Positions 60,776 to 64,000 of a stretch of DNA of 64,000 nt are shown one piece after another. The stretch comes from Colius striatus (lineage: Eukaryota > Chordata > Aves > Coliiformes > Coliidae), in contig NC_084765.1 of assembly GCF_028858725.1 (NCBI RefSeq), positions 9,751,501 to 9,815,500 of the forward strand, in the 5' to 3' direction. The position numbers and the translations under genes were made by a program. The notes below the pieces were generated by a model. That model worked only from the letters and a program-made list of their open reading frames with translations, had not been told where the DNA came from and did not search any database. Position 1 is the first letter of the stretch, and each line of letters begins with the position of its first letter.

Positions 60776-63700
60776 AAGTGCTGTTCAGTCACAAAAAGAG
60801 AAATATCAGAGCCGGACAAGGACTCACTGGGGCAGCCTCATGAGCACCTGCCACCATCAGAAACCCACAGAGAATGGGAAGGATGGGGCATGCAAGGGCA
60901 GTGCTATCCTGAAAGGCTCATGACTTCTGCCCTCAAACAACAACAGCACAACTGTTGAGCAATCCCCTGTGTCTTCTCTAAACCTCACCTTGTTTATGAA
61001 CAAGGACTTTGATTTCATTCTCAGCCACATAATCCTGTAAGGGTAGTGAACTTGAGTTGCAGGAGACAGGGTCTGACCCCAAATCTACATACGCTCCTTC
61101 AGGGAAACTGCCTGCTCTTATACAGCTTAGCTTTGGTCAATTGCACATAGACCTCTGCCTGCCTGATGCTGCTCAGGTACCCTAGAAACTCAGTGTACAT
61201 ATAAAAGGCTTTATAATTTGCTGATGCACTTACTACCCTTGAGGCTACTGGTGTACGTGAAGACACACACACACGCCATTTTGTGGTGCTTGAGCCACTA
61301 TCAATATGTAACAGACAACTGCTCACAATTCAGGCAGCTCTAAAACCTTAGTTGGAAAGGAATCTCAAAGAGTTACCTTACATGGTGAATTTCAGGAAAT
61401 AACCAAGAAAACACTTAAAAATCCCTCAAGTGTTTCTGATTTACTAAGACTGTTGACCAGCTAATGACATGTTGCCAGAGCTTTTCAGCAGGTAGATCAG
61501 GGTAGTTATGACTGCAGGAAGAGAAAGCTGCATTCTGTATTTCCCTTGTACTATTATTTATAGCACCACAGCCAACCAGCAAGTAAGCCTCAGCGGGATT
61601 TTCATAAAACAAAGGAAACATGCTCTGCATCTCCAAAACCATATAATGCCTCCCCTCTGTTGTTTCATATCCTTAATGATTTTCCTGATCTTATTTTGCT
61701 TTGAAGGCGATTGATTTACTTTTGGTACCACCTGCTACATATATTTTACCTCTGAGATCAACAACATTTGAGTAATAAGTTACTGTGTGTAGGAAACACC
61801 CAAGCCCTGCTTACTTATGTTAATTAGAGTCACATCACTGAAGGGAAATAGTTGGTCCAAACTTTGCAGGCAGCAAAGCCTATTGATTGCAACATCTCCT
61901 AGTTCTTATGACACATTGTGTGGATTAGCTCATACAAAGCTCAGACAAACAGTTTTCTGAAGGTCAATCCAACTTTAAACAGAAAACAAGACTAATCAAA
62001 GTACAGCTTGTAATGTAATATGTGCTAATTCTACCTGTGCAAATTTTGACAGCTGATTAAAGCTAGGAGGCATTTTTGATTATTACTGGTAACCAGTGTA
62101 TAGTGTCATATAGAAGTTAGTTCATAATAAGTTGTAATGACTAAAAGAAAAAATATACTTCCTTTCAAGTGTGCCTTTCAGGACTGAGGCATAACAACAG
62201 CTTTCTGTAATAAGACAGTATGATTCCTAAGCCACCATTTTCAGTAAATATGCCACCATTACTAGTACTCTTGCAATGAGAATTCAACAGATGTAAGTGA
62301 TTGTCGTGTCTGATAACAACCCAAGTACTCACTTGAAATGAAAATGACTGTACTATTTAAAAGAGAGGGTGCTGATAGTTACAAGTCCTATCTCCTGAAG
62401 TTTTACAAAACTCAAAAAGGCTTCTATTATCTTCTTTTGGGAAAAAGTCGAAGCTCTGAGAGACATATGATGGAGCTCTTTCTGTTGGCTTCCTGAAGTC
62501 CTTTATCATACTGCAGTCTAGACCTATCTGGTGATGTCTCCCAGAACAGAGATCACAAATACAAATTCTGAGTCCTATAACCACACCCTCAAGATAGCAC
62601 AAATACAGGCAATTATTGGTATATATACACAGCAGAGAGGTCCAAACATGTTGTTAAATGATCATGCACAGTACTTGAAAATGTGCACTGTGTACCTGAA
62701 ATGTTACCACATTCTAATCACAACATTTAATAATTTTGCTCCCCCTTTTTTAAAAAAATAAAATCTATTTACTGCCTTTCCCACTGAAGTACCTACAGTA
62801 ATCCTTCATAACTTGAGGCTCATTTGGATCAGCCTTCTATTACCACAGCTGCCTCAAAGGAAAGGAAAATGAAAGATTGCCTGTTCATTATCAGACCTGC
62901 TATTGACAAATATTCAAATACACTGTGCCAAATGCACCACGTTTAGCTAAATATAATGCATTCAGTATAGAAAAGGATCTGAGCATGTACAAGCTGATGT
63001 CTGTACTAGGCATTGAAATTTTCATGCACACAGATGTGCCAAAGAATACATTTAGTCCTACTTAACCAGCCAAATATTTACCAAATGAGATGAACGCATA
63101 TTTATTGTACTAGTGACAGAACAGCATTTGCTTGCCTCAACTGTGCTGTGTTCTGCCTTTACCTCTGGAGAGAGCATTTTTCAACTGAAGTAACTTTGCC
63201 TGAGTGAAATCAAGTCACAACAAACTACTGTTGCACTATATAATTACAATGGCAAAATAATAAAAGGCTAATAGTGCACTTTAAACAAAATGCAGTTGAA
63301 TTAAAACACCCGAAAATGATTGCTTAGGCCAAATATTCTTTAAGAAAAAGCTAAAATCCTAGTAAAATTATCCTGCACAGAGTTTCCATACAATTAAGAG
63401 CCTGGTTCTCATATTCTAAAGGATTGTTCACATAGTTTGGGTTTTCTTTAAGTTCTCCTAGCAGTGTCACAATAGCTCTTAAATCAAATGAGCAATAGGC
63501 CCCAGTTTTTGGAAGCCATTACTTAGCTTAAACCCATCACATGCTATACCTCCCAGGTCACAGAAAGTAAAGGGTAAATCTAGGCAAAGGAATTATTTTG
63601 AAGTTGAAGGGAATTAGGGGATTATCACAATAAGGCACCTGCTGGGTTTGAGTGTCCTTGAAGGATCTATATACATGTGTAGCCTGCATTTTCCCAAGGA

Positions 63701-63929
63701 ATGGGAAGAAGGGAGTCTTTTCAACACAGCTCTATCTTAGTTGAGGAATATGCATTTGCAAACTGCAAGTCAGCTCAGTATCTACTTGCTCAGTGCCTGC
63801 TGAGGCCATGAACCCGATTTCAAACCATCATTAACAATACTGTGCAAAACAACTTAAGATCTAGACCAATTCCACTAACTGATCCTGCTGAATGTCCACC
63901 AGACGGGAAATGATCTTCAGCTAGCTTAC

Positions 63930-63965
63930 CTGGAATTGGGCAATACTCATGAGTATCTCATAAAA
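63930..63965 (-). other. Possible microexon with tandem acceptor
   Basis: Minus strand: pyrimidine-rich ..cctgcttttgtgttgtat.., then aacagtag with two AGs, 36 nt, and a strong donor CCAG|gtaagc. Using the second AG gives 12 codons (FYEILMSIAQFQ), phase 0 at both ends, compatible with the exon at 57023. Using the first AG puts a TAG at the start. I do not recognise the peptide in MICAL proteins, so this may be chance. Confidence 0.25.
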
Positions 63966-64000
63966 CTACTGTTATTTAAATACAACACAAAAGCAGGCAG

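Larger units (their letters stand above)
57024..64000 (-). other. MICAL2 upstream intron(s), with two CR1 remnants
   Basis: No CH or monooxygenase exon is recognisable, so this is probably intron upstream of the pre-LIM exon. It contains CR1 at 58.06-58.7 and 59.9-60.8 kb, a short (CA)n near 61266, and several exon-like splice-site pairs, of which the one at 63.93 kb fits best in phase. Confidence 0.65.

Noticed and set aside
60974..61025. Exon-like segment DYVAENEIKVLVHKQ with acceptor cccttacag and donor CAAG|gtgagg
   Set aside because: Its only open frame leaves phase 1, which does not fit the phase-0 exon at 57023, and I do not recognise the peptide.
62336..62356. Short segments with strong donor CAA|gtgagt
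   Set aside because: Only 15-20 nt long with ambiguous acceptors; no support.
1..64000. CRISPR arrays, operons, prophage, tRNA or rRNA genes
   Set aside because: None seen; the window is vertebrate intronic and exonic DNA. I could not run covariance models, so a degenerate small RNA could be missed.

Overview
The window is vertebrate nuclear DNA, almost certainly from a bird. At least eight remnants of CR1 LINE retrotransposons carry the typical avian 3' tail (cacagaat..ggaagggacc..), introns follow GT-AG splicing, CpG is scarce outside one cluster, and there are no operons or other bacterial features.

One protein-coding gene is supported, on the minus strand: the 3' part of MICAL2 (F-actin methionine monooxygenase). 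Read from high to low coordinate I can join 15 coding segments with compatible splice phases: a pre-LIM exon (57023-56916), a LIM zinc-binding domain split over two exons (55052-54866 and 53857-53769), a branching exon (53423-53324, or on to a stop at 53037), two linker exons (34365-34173 and 30236-30064), two small exons (28871-28797 and 24845-24748), one 1.36-kb exon encoding a Ser/Pro-rich disordered region (22574-21218), and six exons (14305 down to 3430) encoding mainly the C-terminal bMERB coiled-coil domain. The joined frame is 3021 nt including TAA, or 1006 residues. The N-terminal monooxygenase and CH domains must lie beyond coordinate 64000. Residue numbers below count from the first residue encoded at 57023.

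The exon at 53.0-53.4 kb works as a switch. Reading through it gives a short isoform with its own tail and stop. Using an internal GT donor at 53323/53322 skips a 19-kb intron and adds the long C-terminus, which in mammals was annotated separately as MICALCL. A CpG-rich, G-quadruplex-rich block at 28.9-29.6 kb sits just upstream (minus sense) of the small exon at 28.8 kb and could be an internal promoter for a C-terminal-only transcript.

The rest is intron, 3' UTR or flank: CR1 fragments in both orientations (12.2, 15.6-17.9, 32.9-33.4, 37.3-37.6, 46.1, 50.85, 58.06-58.7 and 59.9-60.8 kb), a 29-unit (TTTTC)n microsatellite at 37.1 kb and short dinucleotide runs. I saw no tRNA, rRNA, CRISPR, viral or second protein-coding gene. 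I did not find a new biological system. The points most worth checking are the splice switch, the putative internal promoter, and a paired cassette-exon/tandem-acceptor arrangement at 22.57/24.8 kb.
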